Positions 1 through 9,109 of a stretch of DNA of 64,000 bases are shown piece by piece. The DNA is taken from positions 558,001-622,000 of the forward strand of contig AP025582.1 in the NCBI GenBank assembly GCA_022846075.1, given 5' to 3'. Numbering within the stretch: position 1 is the first letter of the stretch; each line of letters starts with the position of its first letter. The stretch comes from Oscillospiraceae bacterium. GTDB lineage: Bacteria > Bacillota > Clostridia > Oscillospirales > Oscillospiraceae. A model generated the notes under the pieces. The model worked only from the letters and a program-made list of their open reading frames with translations, made no database searches and was not told the origin of the DNA. Position numbers and translations under genes: made by a program.

Positions 1-111
1 GGCCCGAGCCCTGGTAACGGCCGGTAATGTTCTTTTTTTCTATCATAAATATGGAACCTCATTTCATTGGCGGGGTTGATGGAAGTATGCCCAGGCTGGG
101 GAAAAATAAGA

Positions 112-145
112 AAGAGCGCCCTCCCGGAGGTGGGAGGGCGCTCTT
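112..145 (-). terminator. Terminator of secG
   Basis: A long GC-rich perfect inverted repeat (aagagcgccctccc ... gggagggcgctctt) lies just downstream of the secG stop on the minus strand, with T-rich sequence after it in that direction (CTTATTTTTCC). It is a good intrinsic terminator. Positions 1-111 show no gene I can support. Confidence 0.8.
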
Positions 146-152
146 GAGTTCC

Positions 153-389
153 TTACACCAGGGAAAGAACCAGGCAAACGACCATGAAAATAATGGCCAC
201 CCACTTGGTCCAGCGGGCCAGCTTGGCGTCCCAGCTCTTGGCCTTGTTCTTGGACAGGAAGGTGTCGGCGCCGCCGGAGATGGCCCCGGACAGGCCAGCG
301 GTCTTGCCCTCCTGCAGCAGCACCACGGCCACCAGGAACAGGGAGAGCAGGAAGAGGATAATAGACAGGATCAGCTGAGGAATGTTCAT
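153..389 (-). CDS. secG: Preprotein translocase subunit SecG
   Basis: A 78-residue membrane protein with two hydrophobic segments (about residues 4-26 and 58-76) separated by a polar loop that contains the SecG hallmark VVLLQEGKTAGLSGAISGG. SecG is the small auxiliary subunit of the SecYEG channel and assists SecA-driven export across the cytoplasmic membrane. The length is typical of Gram-positive SecG. AAAGGAACG upstream of the ATG serves as the ribosome-binding site. It appears to be a single-gene unit closed by the hairpin downstream. Confidence 0.93.
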   Translation of the reverse strand: MNIPQLILSIILFLLSLFLVAVVLLQEGKTAGLSGAISGGADTFLSKNKAKSWDAKLARWTKWVAIIFMVVCLVLSLV

Positions 390-529
390 CGTTCATCGTT
401 CCTTTCCGCCCCGGGTGTGGAGCGAAGTGATATCTAAAATTGGGGCGCAATACGCCCTTTCTTTCACAGGAACTATATATTAGCACAATTTTGGGGCAAA
501 TGCAAGTCCTTTTTCCGCCCCTCGGGGCC

Positions 530-1717
530 TCAGCGCCCCGGCCTGACCGCTCCGGTCCGCCGGGCGGCCCGGGCCACCGCCGCCGCCACGGCGGGGCAGA
601 CCCGCTCATCGAAGGGGGCGGGGAGGATGTAGTCGGGGGAGAGGTCCTCCCCCACCAGCCCCGCCAGGGCCTCCACCGCGGCCAGCTCCATTTCCTCGTT
701 GATCTCCACGGCCCCGGCGTCCAGGGCCCCCCGGAACACGCCGGGGAAAACCAGCACGTTGTTGATCTGGTTGGGGAAGTCGCTGCGGCCCGTGCCCACC
801 ACCGCCGCCCCGGCGGAGCGGGCCTCGTCGGGCATGATCTCGGGGGTGGGGTTGGCCATGGGGAAGAGAATGGGCCTGGGGGCCATGGAGCGGACCATGT
901 TGGCCGTCACCAGCCCCGGGGCGGATACCCCGATGAAGAGGTCGGCCCCCTTGAGGGCGGCGGAGAGCCCGCCCTCGGTGACCGCCGGACGGCTCAGGGC
1001 CGCCAGCTCGGCCAGATAGGGGTCCCCCTCCAAATCGGCCCGGCCGGGGTAGACCACGCCGTTGATGTCGTAGAGGGTGGCTTCCCGCAGCCCCAGCCGG
1101 TGGAGGAGCTTGAAGATGGCGGTGCCCGCCGCCCCGGCCCCGGAAAAGACCGCCTTCATATCCTTGAGCTCCTTGCCCACCACCTTGCAGGCGTTTTGCA
1201 CCGCAGCTGCCGCCACGATTGCGGTGCCGTGCTGGTCGTCGTGAAAGACGGGGATGCCGCATTCCTGCCTCAGCCGCCGCTCCACCTCGAAGCACCGGGG
1301 GGCGGCGATGTCCTCCAGGTTGATGCCCCCGAAGGAGGGGGCGATGAGCCGCACGGCGCTGACGATATCCTCCACCTCCTGGCTCCCGATGCACAGGGGC
1401 ACGGCGTTCACCCCGCCGAAGGCCTTGAAGAGGACGCATTTCCCCTCCATGACGGGCAGGCTGGCCTCGGCGCCGATGTTGCCCAGGCCCAGCACGGCGG
1501 AGCCGTCGGTGACCACCGCCACGGTGTTGGCCCGGTCGGTGAGCTTCCACACCTCCCCGGGCTGTTCCTTGATCTTCAGGCAGGGGGCGGCCACCCCGGG
1601 GGTGTAGGCCAGGGAGAGGGCCTCCTTGCTGTCCACCGGCATCTTGGGCACCGTGTCCAGCTTGCCGTTCCACTGGTAGTGGAGCTTGAGGGATTCCGCG
1701 GCGTAATCCATGGGCAT
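530..1717 (-). CDS. NAD-type malic enzyme (oxaloacetate-decarboxylating)
   Basis: Converts L-malate to pyruvate and CO2 with reduction of NAD(P). At 395 residues it matches the short bacterial malic enzymes. Visible motifs are YTPGVAAPC near residue 39 (malic N-terminal domain), LGLGNIGAEA, the dinucleotide-binding glycine loop GAGAAGTAIFK near residue 190, and ANPTPEI near residue 290. Two in-frame ATGs occur: AAAGGAG is 3 bases from the first (1717) and 9 from the second (1711), so translation may begin at MDYAAES. The gene stands alone. Whether NAD or NADP is preferred cannot be read from the sequence. Confidence 0.92.
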   Translation of the reverse strand: MPMDYAAESLKLHYQWNGKLDTVPKMPVDSKEALSLAYTPGVAAPCLKIKEQPGEVWKLTDRANTVAVVTDGSAVLGLGNIGAEASLPVMEGKCVLFKAFGGVNAVPLCIGSQEVEDIVSAVRLIAPSFGGINLEDIAAPRCFEVERRLRQECGIPVFHDDQHGTAIVAAAAVQNACKVVGKELKDMKAVFSGAGAAGTAIFKLLHRLGLREATLYDINGVVYPGRADLEGDPYLAELAALSRPAVTEGGLSAALKGADLFIGVSAPGLVTANMVRSMAPRPILFPMANPTPEIMPDEARSAGAAVVGTGRSDFPNQINNVLVFPGVFRGALDAGAVEINEEMELAAVEALAGLVGEDLSPDYILPAPFDERVCPAVAAAVARAARRTGAVRPGR

Positions 1718-1906
1718 TGACTCCTTTGTTCCACAGATAATATGGAAGTCATTATACTACACTTTTCGGGCCATGTGTGATAAAATAACAAGAAAATCCT
1801 TTTTCCCGTCTCCGTCGGAGACAATCAAAAGGACGGATAAAAATGATACCGCAAATCCCAGGGGCCTGTGATATCATTTTATAAAATCAAACAGGGGGCG
1901 CTGTTT

Positions 1907-2521
1907 ATGGACATCATGGTCATCGGCATCGCGGGGGGCACCGGCTCGGGGAAAACCACGCTGACCGAAAAGCTGAAGGAGCGGTTCGGGGAGGACGTGT
2001 CCGTCCTCTTCCACGACAACTACTACAAAAGCCACTCGGAGATGCCCTATGAGGAGCGGGCCAAGCTCAACTACGACCACCCGGACGCCTTTGAGACCGA
2101 CCGCTTCGTCCGGGACCTGGAGGCCCTGCGCCGGGGGGAGGCCATCCAGTGCCCCACCTACGACTACACCATCCACGACCGCTCCCCCAATACGGTGGAG
2201 GTGCGTCCCACCCGGGTCATTTTGGTGGAGGGCATCCTGATTTTTGAGAACAAGGCCCTGCGGGATCTGATGGACATCAAGATCTTTGTGGACACCGACG
2301 CCGACGTGCGCATCCTGCGGCGGCTGGTGCGGGACGTGAACAAGCGGGGGCGGACCCTGGACTCGGTGGTGAGCCAGTATCTCACCACGGTGAAGCCCAT
2401 GCACGACGCCTTCGTGGAGCCCTCCAAGAAATACGCCGACATCATCGTCCCCGAGGGGGGCTACAACACCGTGGCCCTGGACATGATCGTGGAGCGGATC
2501 CGGGGACACGTGGAAAAGTAA
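1907..2521 (+). CDS. udk: Uridine kinase
   Basis: Phosphorylates uridine and cytidine to UMP and CMP in pyrimidine salvage. The 204-residue product opens with the P-loop IAGGTGSGKTT and continues with FHDNYYKSH, YDHPDAFETD and IFVDTDADVRILRRLVRD, all typical of the Udk/phosphoribulokinase family. An upstream in-frame ATG (1868) exists, but AGGGGGC six to nine bases before 1907 fixes the start here and gives the usual family length. A strong hairpin terminator follows directly. Confidence 0.95.
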   Translation: MDIMVIGIAGGTGSGKTTLTEKLKERFGEDVSVLFHDNYYKSHSEMPYEERAKLNYDHPDAFETDRFVRDLEALRRGEAIQCPTYDYTIHDRSPNTVEVRPTRVILVEGILIFENKALRDLMDIKIFVDTDADVRILRRLVRDVNKRGRTLDSVVSQYLTTVKPMHDAFVEPSKKYADIIVPEGGYNTVALDMIVERIRGHVEK

Positions 2522-2535
2522 AGAAGGACAAAAAA

Positions 2536-2568
2536 GGAGCCCCGCCTTTCAGGCGGGGCTCCTTTTTT
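2536..2568. terminator. Bidirectional terminator between udk and the 5'-nucleotidase
   Basis: An 11-bp GC-rich stem (ggagccccgcc / ggcggggctcc) is flanked by an A-run on the left and TTTTTTG on the right. It can therefore stop transcription of both convergent genes. Confidence 0.9.
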
Positions 2569-2575
2569 GTTGTAC

Positions 2576-4840
2576 TTACTGCTCCGCGGCCAGGACAGCC
2601 AGGGCGGCGTCCAGATCGGCGGCGGTCAGGTTCCCCTGGGGACGGAAGTTCCCGGAGGCGTCGGCGGAGAGATAACCCTTCAGCACGTTCCACATCATGG
2701 CCTCGGAGGCCCAGGCGGAGGCGTTGGCGGCGTCGGTGTAGGGCACGCGGGTGGCCCAGGCGCCGGAGGGGCCCTGCTCGCGGGCCACGTCATAGCGCAG
2801 CAGCATCACCACGGCCTGCTCCCGGGTCACCGGGGCGTCGGGGAGGAACTGGCCCTCGCCGTTGCCGGCGGCGATCCCCATGGTATAGGCCCAGTTTACG
2901 GCGGTATTGTGGTCGGACACGTCGGTGAAATCGGCCACGGCCGCCTCGGCGGGCTTGCCGTCGTTCTGGGCCAGGTACAGGGCCTCCACAAACTCCAGCC
3001 GGGTGACGGGGGCCAGGGCCTCGGCGCTGGTGGCGGCGTTCAGGGTCCACAGGCTCCTGGGCTCGGGGGGCGTGATCTCCTTCCCCTGGGCGGTGAGGGC
3101 TTTGATGTACTCGGCGATGATAAGGGTCACGGAGCCGCCGATGGAGCCGAACTCCTCGGAGACGGAGCCGTCCCACAGCACCTTGTCGCTGCCCATGGTG
3201 ATGCCGGTGACGGCGTACCAGCCGTACTCATCGCCGGCGGCGTTGGCGGACAGGCGGTAGGAGTTGACGGCCACCTTGAAGGTCTGCTCAGCGGTGACGG
3301 GCTTGCCCTGATAGACCAGGTTGGCCACCCGGACCCCCTCGGGGTTGCCCAGGTACACGTCGTAGCTGATGCCGTAGAGCTGGTCGGTGCCGAAGCCGCC
3401 GCCGGTGATGGTGCCGTCCTCGGCCACGGTGTAATCCTTCACGCAGTCCTCCAGCCAGTCCTTGAGCTGGCGGCCGGTCATCTCCACCATGTAGAGGAGG
3501 TTGTTGTCGTACTTGTAGAAGGAGTAGCAGTCCTTCAGGCTGATGGGGCCCTTGGCCTTGCTCCCAAGGAGCTGGGAGATGCAGAAATCCTTGTTGGCCA
3601 CGGGGGAGGCCAGGGACACGTCGGCCCCGGTGGCCCAGAGCTGGGCCTCGTGGACCAGGTTCATGGTGTCGCTCTCCACGTGGAAGAGGTCGGTGACGGA
3701 GTCCCAGTCGCCGCTGAGGGTGCCGATCTCCTCGTTGACGAAGGGCACGGTGCGCTCGTAGTAGGGCTCCATGAGGGCCTTGAGCCCGGCGTCGTTCTCG
3801 TAGCCGGTGAGGTCCAGGTTCTCGCTCTGGCCGATGGTGAAGGAGCCGTCCTTCTTAATGGTCACCACGGTCTTGGTGAGGGTGGAGGTGCCGCCGTTGA
3901 CCACGGGGACATCCTTGCCGTCGGCGTTTTGGAAGGAGCTGACGCCGGGCACGTGGTTGTGGCCGGCCACCACCATGTCGATGCCGGTGGTGTTCTGGAT
4001 CAGGTGGGCCACCTGGTTTTCCTTGTTAAACTCCGCGGAGACGTCGCCCACGGCCCCCTGGTCCCCGGCGCCCACGGCGTCGCCGCCCTCGCCGGAGTGG
4101 GCGGAGACGATGACGAAGTCGCACTTCTGCTCCTCCCGCAGCTCCTTCTGCCAGTAGTTGACCCACTCGTAAGCGTAGGAGCGCTCGGCGTTGTCGGCGT
4201 GGACGAAGTCGGCCCCCTCATAGTGGCTGGGCAGGTCCCAGTTGGGCACGTTCACGTTCTCCAGGCCCAGGATGCCCACCTTGAAGTCCTTGCCGCCTAC
4301 CTGGAAGGTCATGACCTTGTAGGGGTCCATCTTGGGCTCCTGGGTCTTGACGTCGATGTAGTTGGCGCAGACCACGTCCACGGGAGTGCCGGGATACCGG
4401 TCGGTCTCGTCGGAGAGCATATCGTAGAAGATCTGCTGAACGTCCTGGCTGAAGTTGAACTCATGGTTGCCCAGCACCAGGGCGTCATAGCCGATGTAGC
4501 GCAGGCAGATGGCCATGGGGTTGTCCTTGCCGCCCTCCATGTTCATGTTGTAGGAGATGATGGGCGTGCCCTGGATAATGTCGCCGTTGTCGATGAGGAT
4601 GGTGCCGTCGTTGGCCTCCCGCTCAGCCTTCATAGCGGTGGCCACCTTCAGGTAGCTGTTGGTCACCTCTTTGCCGGTGATGGGGTTGAGGTCGTAGCAC
4701 TTGCCGTGCATGTCGGTGGTGGAATAGATGCCTAAGGTAAAGGTGTCGGATTTCTTGTCCGCGGCCAGAGCCCCGCCGGAGAGCCCCAGCAGCATGGCGG
4801 CGGACAGGGCGCCCGCCAGAACGCGCTTGCAGTGATTCAT
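2576..4840 (-). CDS. Secreted 5'-nucleotidase/2',3'-cyclic phosphodiesterase with SLH domains
   Basis: Extracellular nucleotide hydrolase of about 754 residues. After a signal peptide (hydrophobic stretch ending GGALAADKK) comes a calcineurin-like metallophosphatase domain with TTDMHG, DNGDIIQG, LGNHEF and AHSGEGGD metal-binding motifs. It is followed by the 5'-nucleotidase C-terminal domain (GGFGTDQLYGISYDVY region) and, from about residue 615, S-layer-homology repeats (FTDVSDHNTAVNWAYTMGI, FLPDAPVTREQAVVMLLRY) that should tether it to the cell wall. GAGAGG is 9 bases from the ATG at 4840 but only 3 from an ATG at 4846, so the later start is preferred. Likely role: phosphate and nucleoside scavenging at the surface. 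Confidence 0.92.
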   Translation of the reverse strand: MNHCKRVLAGALSAAMLLGLSGGALAADKKSDTFTLGIYSTTDMHGKCYDLNPITGKEVTNSYLKVATAMKAEREANDGTILIDNGDIIQGTPIISYNMNMEGGKDNPMAICLRYIGYDALVLGNHEFNFSQDVQQIFYDMLSDETDRYPGTPVDVVCANYIDVKTQEPKMDPYKVMTFQVGGKDFKVGILGLENVNVPNWDLPSHYEGADFVHADNAERSYAYEWVNYWQKELREEQKCDFVIVSAHSGEGGDAVGAGDQGAVGDVSAEFNKENQVAHLIQNTTGIDMVVAGHNHVPGVSSFQNADGKDVPVVNGGTSTLTKTVVTIKKDGSFTIGQSENLDLTGYENDAGLKALMEPYYERTVPFVNEEIGTLSGDWDSVTDLFHVESDTMNLVHEAQLWATGADVSLASPVANKDFCISQLLGSKAKGPISLKDCYSFYKYDNNLLYMVEMTGRQLKDWLEDCVKDYTVAEDGTITGGGFGTDQLYGISYDVYLGNPEGVRVANLVYQGKPVTAEQTFKVAVNSYRLSANAAGDEYGWYAVTGITMGSDKVLWDGSVSEEFGSIGGSVTLIIAEYIKALTAQGKEITPPEPRSLWTLNAATSAEALAPVTRLEFVEALYLAQNDGKPAEAAVADFTDVSDHNTAVNWAYTMGIAAGNGEGQFLPDAPVTREQAVVMLLRYDVAREQGPSGAWATRVPYTDAANASAWASEAMMWNVLKGYLSADASGNFRPQGNLTAADLDAALAVLAAEQ

Positions 4841-4966
4841 CAACATTCGCCTCTCTTTGCTTTTTTGCGGGTTTAAAGGTGACTTTATTATAATTTACCA
4901 GGGGAGAAAAGGCAATCACCCCGGCGGCGGTGTAATGGAAACGTAACACAAAAATACCGGTCCCCG

Positions 4967-5536
4967 CTACATCAATCCGGGAACGAGGAGGTAGACCGCC
5001 ATGCCCAGGGCGCCGCAGCCCAGCATGACCACGATGGGGTCGGGCTTCCAGCGGCGCAGGACGGCGAAGGCCCCCAGGCACAAAACCACCGCCGCCGGGT
5101 CGGGCAGGGTGGGGGAAAAGCCCCCCTCTCCCCAGAACGCGGTGGTAAGCAGTGTCAGTCCTGCCGAGGCGATCAGGGCCACCACCGCCGGGCGCAGGCC
5201 GGACAAAGCCCCCTGGATGGCGGCGAGGGAGCGGTATTTGTAGTAGAGAAAGGCCAGGAGGGAGACCACCAGACAGGAGGGAAGGATGCACCCCAGGGTG
5301 GAGACCACCGCACCCCAGGGCCCCGCGATCTGGATGCCCACGAAGGTGGCCGAGTTGATGGCGATGGGTCCGGGAGTCATCTGGGAGATGGTGATGAGGT
5401 CCATGAACTCCGACATGCTCAGCCAGTGGTGCAGGTCCACCACCTGGGTCTGGATCAGCGGCAGGGCGGCGTACCCGCCCCCGAAGCTGAACAAGCCGAT
5501 CTGAAAAAAGCTCCAGAAAAGCTGAAGATAGATCAT
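4967..5536 (-). CDS. Chromate transporter, ChrA half (second of pair)
   Basis: A 189-residue hydrophobic protein containing the family motif FSFGGGYAALPLI near the N-terminus and SQMTPGPIAINSATFVG, diagnostic of the short (single-domain) ChrA/CHR family. Short CHR proteins usually occur as tandem pairs that together form one transporter. Here it overlaps the upstream partner by four bases (ATGA), so the two are translationally coupled. CHR proteins export chromate in characterised cases; the substrate in this host is unknown. The start is set by the ATGA overlap. Confidence 0.9.
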   Translation of the reverse strand: MIYLQLFWSFFQIGLFSFGGGYAALPLIQTQVVDLHHWLSMSEFMDLITISQMTPGPIAINSATFVGIQIAGPWGAVVSTLGCILPSCLVVSLLAFLYYKYRSLAAIQGALSGLRPAVVALIASAGLTLLTTAFWGEGGFSPTLPDPAAVVLCLGAFAVLRRWKPDPIVVMLGCGALGMAVYLLVPGLM

Positions 5537-6114
5537 TTCTTCCCCGCCTCCCTGTTCCGGCGCGCCCCCCACAGGGCGGCAGCGACGCCCAGCCCGGCGC
5601 AGGCCAGGATAATCCAGATGACGTTGAGCTTGGGCAGCAGCAGGGTGACGAGAAAGACCGCCGCCATAAGGAAGTCGGACAGTACCTTTTTTTCTTTGAG
5701 GACGCTGCCCGCCATGTCCACCACCACACTGCAGATGACGGCGGCCACCCCCGCCTGCATCCCCCGCAGTAGGGCCGCCACGATGCGGTTGGAGCGGAAG
5801 GCCTCGTAAAAGAGGGAGACCGCCGACAGAATGAGGAAGGGGGGGAGCACCGTGCCCAGGATGGTGAGGGCGGCTCCCGGCGCCCCCGCCACCCGGTAGC
5901 CCACCAGGATGGAGGCGTTGACCGCGATGGGGCCGGGGGCGGACTGGGCGATGGCGGTGAGGTCCAGCATCTCCTGCTCCTCCAGCCAGCCCAGGTCGTC
6001 CACGAACCGCTTTTTCATCAGGGGCACGATGACGTAGCCCCCGCCGAAGGTGAAGGTGCTGAGCAGGAAGGTGGAGGAAAAAAGCTTCCAATAGGTTTGG
6101 GCAGGGTGTTTCAT
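5533..6114 (-). CDS. Chromate transporter, ChrA half (first of pair)
   Basis: A 193-residue short CHR protein with FTFGGGYVIVPLM and AQSAPGPIAVNASILVG motifs and about five to six membrane segments. It is the first gene of a two-gene unit with the downstream ChrA half, which it overlaps by 4 bp. GGGAGG lies 7 bases before this ATG (MKHPAQ); the ATGs at 6120 and 6144 are worse placed relative to that site. Confidence 0.9.
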   Translation of the reverse strand: MKHPAQTYWKLFSSTFLLSTFTFGGGYVIVPLMKKRFVDDLGWLEEQEMLDLTAIAQSAPGPIAVNASILVGYRVAGAPGAALTILGTVLPPFLILSAVSLFYEAFRSNRIVAALLRGMQAGVAAVICSVVVDMAGSVLKEKKVLSDFLMAAVFLVTLLLPKLNVIWIILACAGLGVAAALWGARRNREAGKK

Positions 6115-6184
6115 AGGCATGCCTCCCGACGTTGGTGCTCCCATTATAGACGCGCCGGGGCGGGATGTAAATCACGAAAAAAGG

Positions 6185-6246
6185 GCGCCCGGCGGATCTG
6201 GCCGCCGGGCGCGAAGAGAGAGCCGGCCCACCGGGCCGGCTCTCTC
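6185..6246 (-). terminator. Tandem hairpins ending the psuG transcript
   Basis: Two consecutive GC-rich perfect stems (6216-6246 and 6185-6212) follow the psuG stop in the minus direction. The second is followed by a TTTTTT run (the A-run at 6176-6182 on the plus strand), giving a canonical intrinsic terminator. Confidence 0.8.
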
Positions 6247-6268
6247 CATTTCGTGTGGACCTGGGATC

Positions 6269-7189
6269 TTACAGCCGACTCAGCTCCGCCGCCGTCTGGG
6301 CGGCCAGCCGGGCGTTGTTGAACACCAGCTGGATGTTGGAGGCCAGGGAGTCCCCGCCGGTGAGCTTCTGGATCTTGTCCAGGAGGAAGGGGGTGATGTC
6401 CTTGCCGTGAACGCCCAGGGCGTTGGCCTCGGCCACGGCGTCGTCGATGGCCTTGTTGATGACCGCCGGGTCCATGGACCACTCCTCGGGGATGGGGTTG
6501 GTGACCAGCATGCCGCCCCCCAGGCCCAGCTCGTGCTGGACGGAGAAGGCCTTGGCCAGGTCGGCGGGGGTGTCGATCTCGTAGTCCACGGCGAAGCCGG
6601 ACTTGCGGGTGTAGAAGGCGGGCAGCTCCTTGGTGCCGTAGCCGATGACGGGGACACCGTGGGTCTCCAGGTACTCCAGGGTCAGCCCCAGGTCCAGGAT
6701 GGATTTGGCCCCGGCGCACACCACCATCACGGGGGTGTGGGCCAGCTCCTCCAGGTCGGCGGAGATGTCCATGGTGGTCTCGGCCCCCCGGTGGACGCCG
6801 CCGATGCCGCCGGTCGCGAAGATCTGGATGCCCGCCATGTGGGCGATGATCATGGTGGTGGTGACGGTGGTGGCCCCGTCCTCTCCCCGGGCGCACAGCA
6901 CCGCCAGGTCCCGGCGGCTGGCCTTGGCCACGTTCAGGCCCTTCCTGCCCAGGTGCTCGATCTCCTCCCGGGTGCAGCCGGCCTTCAGCCGCCCGCCGAT
7001 GATGGCGATGGTGGCGGGGACGGCACCGTTTTCCCGGATGATCTCCTCCACCTTGAGGGCGGTCTCCACGTTCTGGGGATAGGGCATGCCGTGGGAGATG
7101 ATGGTGGACTCCAAAGCCACCACGGGCTTGTGGTTTTTGACGGCCTCGGCCACCTCGGGGGAGACGTCCAGATACTTGTTGAGATTCAT
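6269..7189 (-). CDS. psuG: Pseudouridine-5'-phosphate glycosidase
   Basis: Cleaves pseudouridine 5'-phosphate to uracil and ribose 5-phosphate, the second step of pseudouridine salvage. The 306-residue protein is full length and has the family signatures ALESTIISHGMPYPQN, TVTTTMIIAHMAGI, FATGGIGGVHRGAE, CAGAKSILDLGLTLEYLET (containing the likely catalytic Lys) and NPIPEEW. AGGAGGTAAAAAC precedes this ATG; an upstream ATG at 7213 has no such site. The partner kinase psuK lies upstream in the same orientation, separated by an unrelated gene. Confidence 0.95.
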   Translation of the reverse strand: MNLNKYLDVSPEVAEAVKNHKPVVALESTIISHGMPYPQNVETALKVEEIIRENGAVPATIAIIGGRLKAGCTREEIEHLGRKGLNVAKASRRDLAVLCARGEDGATTVTTTMIIAHMAGIQIFATGGIGGVHRGAETTMDISADLEELAHTPVMVVCAGAKSILDLGLTLEYLETHGVPVIGYGTKELPAFYTRKSGFAVDYEIDTPADLAKAFSVQHELGLGGGMLVTNPIPEEWSMDPAVINKAIDDAVAEANALGVHGKDITPFLLDKIQKLTGGDSLASNIQLVFNNARLAAQTAAELSRL

Positions 7190-7295
7190 GTTTTTACCTC
7201 CTGTACAAATCAAAATGAACGGATGCGGGATCAGTAATACTTAAAAGAATTCTGCCCATCCCGGGCGGGGGGAGAATTTGGCAAGCTGGAAGCGG

Positions 7296-7811
7296 TCAGG
7301 ATAAATCAATATCGATCTCGTATTTATCATCAATAAGCACATAATTTACGTTGTGCCTTTGAGCAAGTTCCAAAAACCGCGCGTTATCCTCCAAAACGTG
7401 TTCCATCGTACACCACTCGTCGTCCAAACGGTTTTCTATGACGTTGGCGTATCTTTTTATGCTTTCAAAGTGGTTTTTTATATAGTTCCCACTCATGACG
7501 AGACAGCAGTATTTTATCTGCTCCAGATCACCCTTCTCAAAATCTTTTGGCCAGTCAAAGGGGATATAGCATCCTTCGACAATCAGATTTTGCCGGTTCT
7601 CTATGGCGGTTTTGATCATTTCACGGAGAATGGGCCACAAATAATCTGTAAGCGCAAGGTTGTCCTCGGGCGTGAGCTTGGTGCGGCCGCTGCGGATGAG
7701 CCCCATTTTCAAGTGGTCGATTGATAAATATGGATATTGATATCTTTCCAGCAGTTTTTGAGCAAGCGCGGTCTTCCCTGTGTGCGACGCGCCTGTTATC
7801 AATATGATCAT
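7296..7811 (-). CDS. P-loop nucleotide kinase-like protein inserted between psuG and psuK
   Basis: A 171-residue protein with the Walker A motif TGASHTGKTALA at its N-terminus and a YLSIDHLKMGLIR motif like that of small AAA/adenylate-kinase-type kinases; LIVEGCYIP resembles a Walker B strand. The substrate is not recognisable. Its DNA is clearly AT-richer than that of its neighbours and it separates psuG from psuK, which are usually adjacent, so it is probably an acquired insertion. An alternative reading is a zeta-toxin-like kinase without its antitoxin, but no neighbour supports that. Confidence 0.75.
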   Translation of the reverse strand: MIILITGASHTGKTALAQKLLERYQYPYLSIDHLKMGLIRSGRTKLTPEDNLALTDYLWPILREMIKTAIENRQNLIVEGCYIPFDWPKDFEKGDLEQIKYCCLVMSGNYIKNHFESIKRYANVIENRLDDEWCTMEHVLEDNARFLELAQRHNVNYVLIDDKYEIDIDLS

Positions 7812-7887
7812 CTTTTTTCTCCTGTTTTACAGCGCCCGGTCTATCGGGCGGGCACGCCCTGTGTGTCCCATGAAAAGGCGGAGGGTG

Positions 7888-8967
7888 TCAAAGTCCGGCC
7901 CGGGCCTTGACCACTCCGGCGTTCAGCTCCGGGTTGATGGTCTCCGCCCCCTCGATGGCGATGGCGGCAGCGGCCTGGGCGCACTGGGCGGTGGGTTCCA
8001 GGGCGGTGCCTTCCAGATAGGCCCAGGCCAGGGCGGCCATGGAGGCGTCCCCCGCCCCGGTGGCGTTCACCATCCGGGCCGGACAGCAGGGCAGGCGCAG
8101 GGCTCCGGCGTGGTCGGCGGCGTAGACCCCGTCGCTCCCCAGGGAGATGAACACCCGCCGAAGGCCGGTGTCCAGCAGGGCCTTGGCCGCCCGCTCCAGG
8201 CTGGCGTCGTCGGTGATGGCCACCCCGGAGAGGAGCTCGGCCTCCATGCGGTTGGGCTTCAGCGTGTGAAGCTTCCCCAGCACCGGCTTCAGCTTCACCG
8301 CCTTGGCGGTGGAGACCGGGTCGGCAAAGATGGGGACCTTCACATTCTCGCACAGCCATTGGATGGACTCGGCGGGGATGTTGGTGTCGGTGACGATGAC
8401 CTGGGCGTTGTCCAGCAGGGCCCGCCGGGACTGGAGGTAGGCGGGGGTCACGTGGTCGTAGATGTCCATGTCGCTCACCGCCAGGGCCATGTCCCCGTCG
8501 TCCCCGGAGATAAAGAGGTAGGTGGAGGTGGCCGCCCCCGGGACCTGGAGGGCCTGGGAGATGTCGATGCCCAGCTCCCCGCAGGAGGCGGCGATTTTCT
8601 GGGCGTAGAGGTCGTCGCCGAAGGCGGTGAGCATCCGCACGTCCACCCCCAGCAAAGCCAGGTTGTGGGCGATGTTCCGCCCCACGCCCCCCAGGGACAT
8701 GCGTACCGTGCCGGGGTTGGAGTCGGCGGCCACCAAAGGCGCGGCGGACCGCCCCCCGATGTCCATGTTCACCCCCCCCACCACCGCGGCGTAGGAGGCG
8801 GAGCGGAGCACGTAGCCCTTCCCGGCGATGTACCCCTTCTTCATCAGGTTGGAGATGTGCACCGCCACCGACGAGCGGGTGATCCCCGCCCGGTCGGCCA
8901 GCTCCTGCTGGGAGATCAGGGGATTTTCCGCGATCCAGTTCAAAAGCTCCCGTTCCCGCTGGGTCAT
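7888..8967 (-). CDS. psuK: Pseudouridine kinase with N-terminal winged helix
   Basis: Phosphorylates pseudouridine to pseudouridine 5'-phosphate, feeding PsuG. The 359-residue protein has an N-terminal MarR/GntR-like winged helix (about residues 1-55, ISQQELADRAGITRSSVAVH) fused to a PfkB-family sugar kinase. The PfkB signatures are GGVGRNIAHNLALLG and NATGAGDASMAAL, whose GAGD carries the catalytic Asp. The fused HTH suggests the enzyme also senses substrate or regulates its own locus (inference). RBS: GGAGGCC before the ATG. Confidence 0.9.
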   Translation of the reverse strand: MTQRERELLNWIAENPLISQQELADRAGITRSSVAVHISNLMKKGYIAGKGYVLRSASYAAVVGGVNMDIGGRSAAPLVAADSNPGTVRMSLGGVGRNIAHNLALLGVDVRMLTAFGDDLYAQKIAASCGELGIDISQALQVPGAATSTYLFISGDDGDMALAVSDMDIYDHVTPAYLQSRRALLDNAQVIVTDTNIPAESIQWLCENVKVPIFADPVSTAKAVKLKPVLGKLHTLKPNRMEAELLSGVAITDDASLERAAKALLDTGLRRVFISLGSDGVYAADHAGALRLPCCPARMVNATGAGDASMAALAWAYLEGTALEPTAQCAQAAAAIAIEGAETINPELNAGVVKARAGL

Positions 8968-9109
8968 GGCCTGGCCTCCTTTATGAAAGTTTATGTATTA
9001 AGCATAAGTTTAGTATATCTATTTGCGGCCCGCTGTCAAGGGCCAAAACGCAAAAAAGAGGAACAAATTTTTCCTCCCGCCGTCTAAAGGAAAAAAGGAG
9101 GCCGGAACC

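Noticed and set aside
2567-4735. 722-codon ORF opposite the 5'-nucleotidase
   Set aside because: Composed mainly of Gly, Val, His, Leu, Asp and Ala; a GC-rich shadow of a well-supported gene. Similar long shadows at 10505-12841 (minus), 33986-35608 (minus) and 55355-56893 (plus) were rejected for the same reason.
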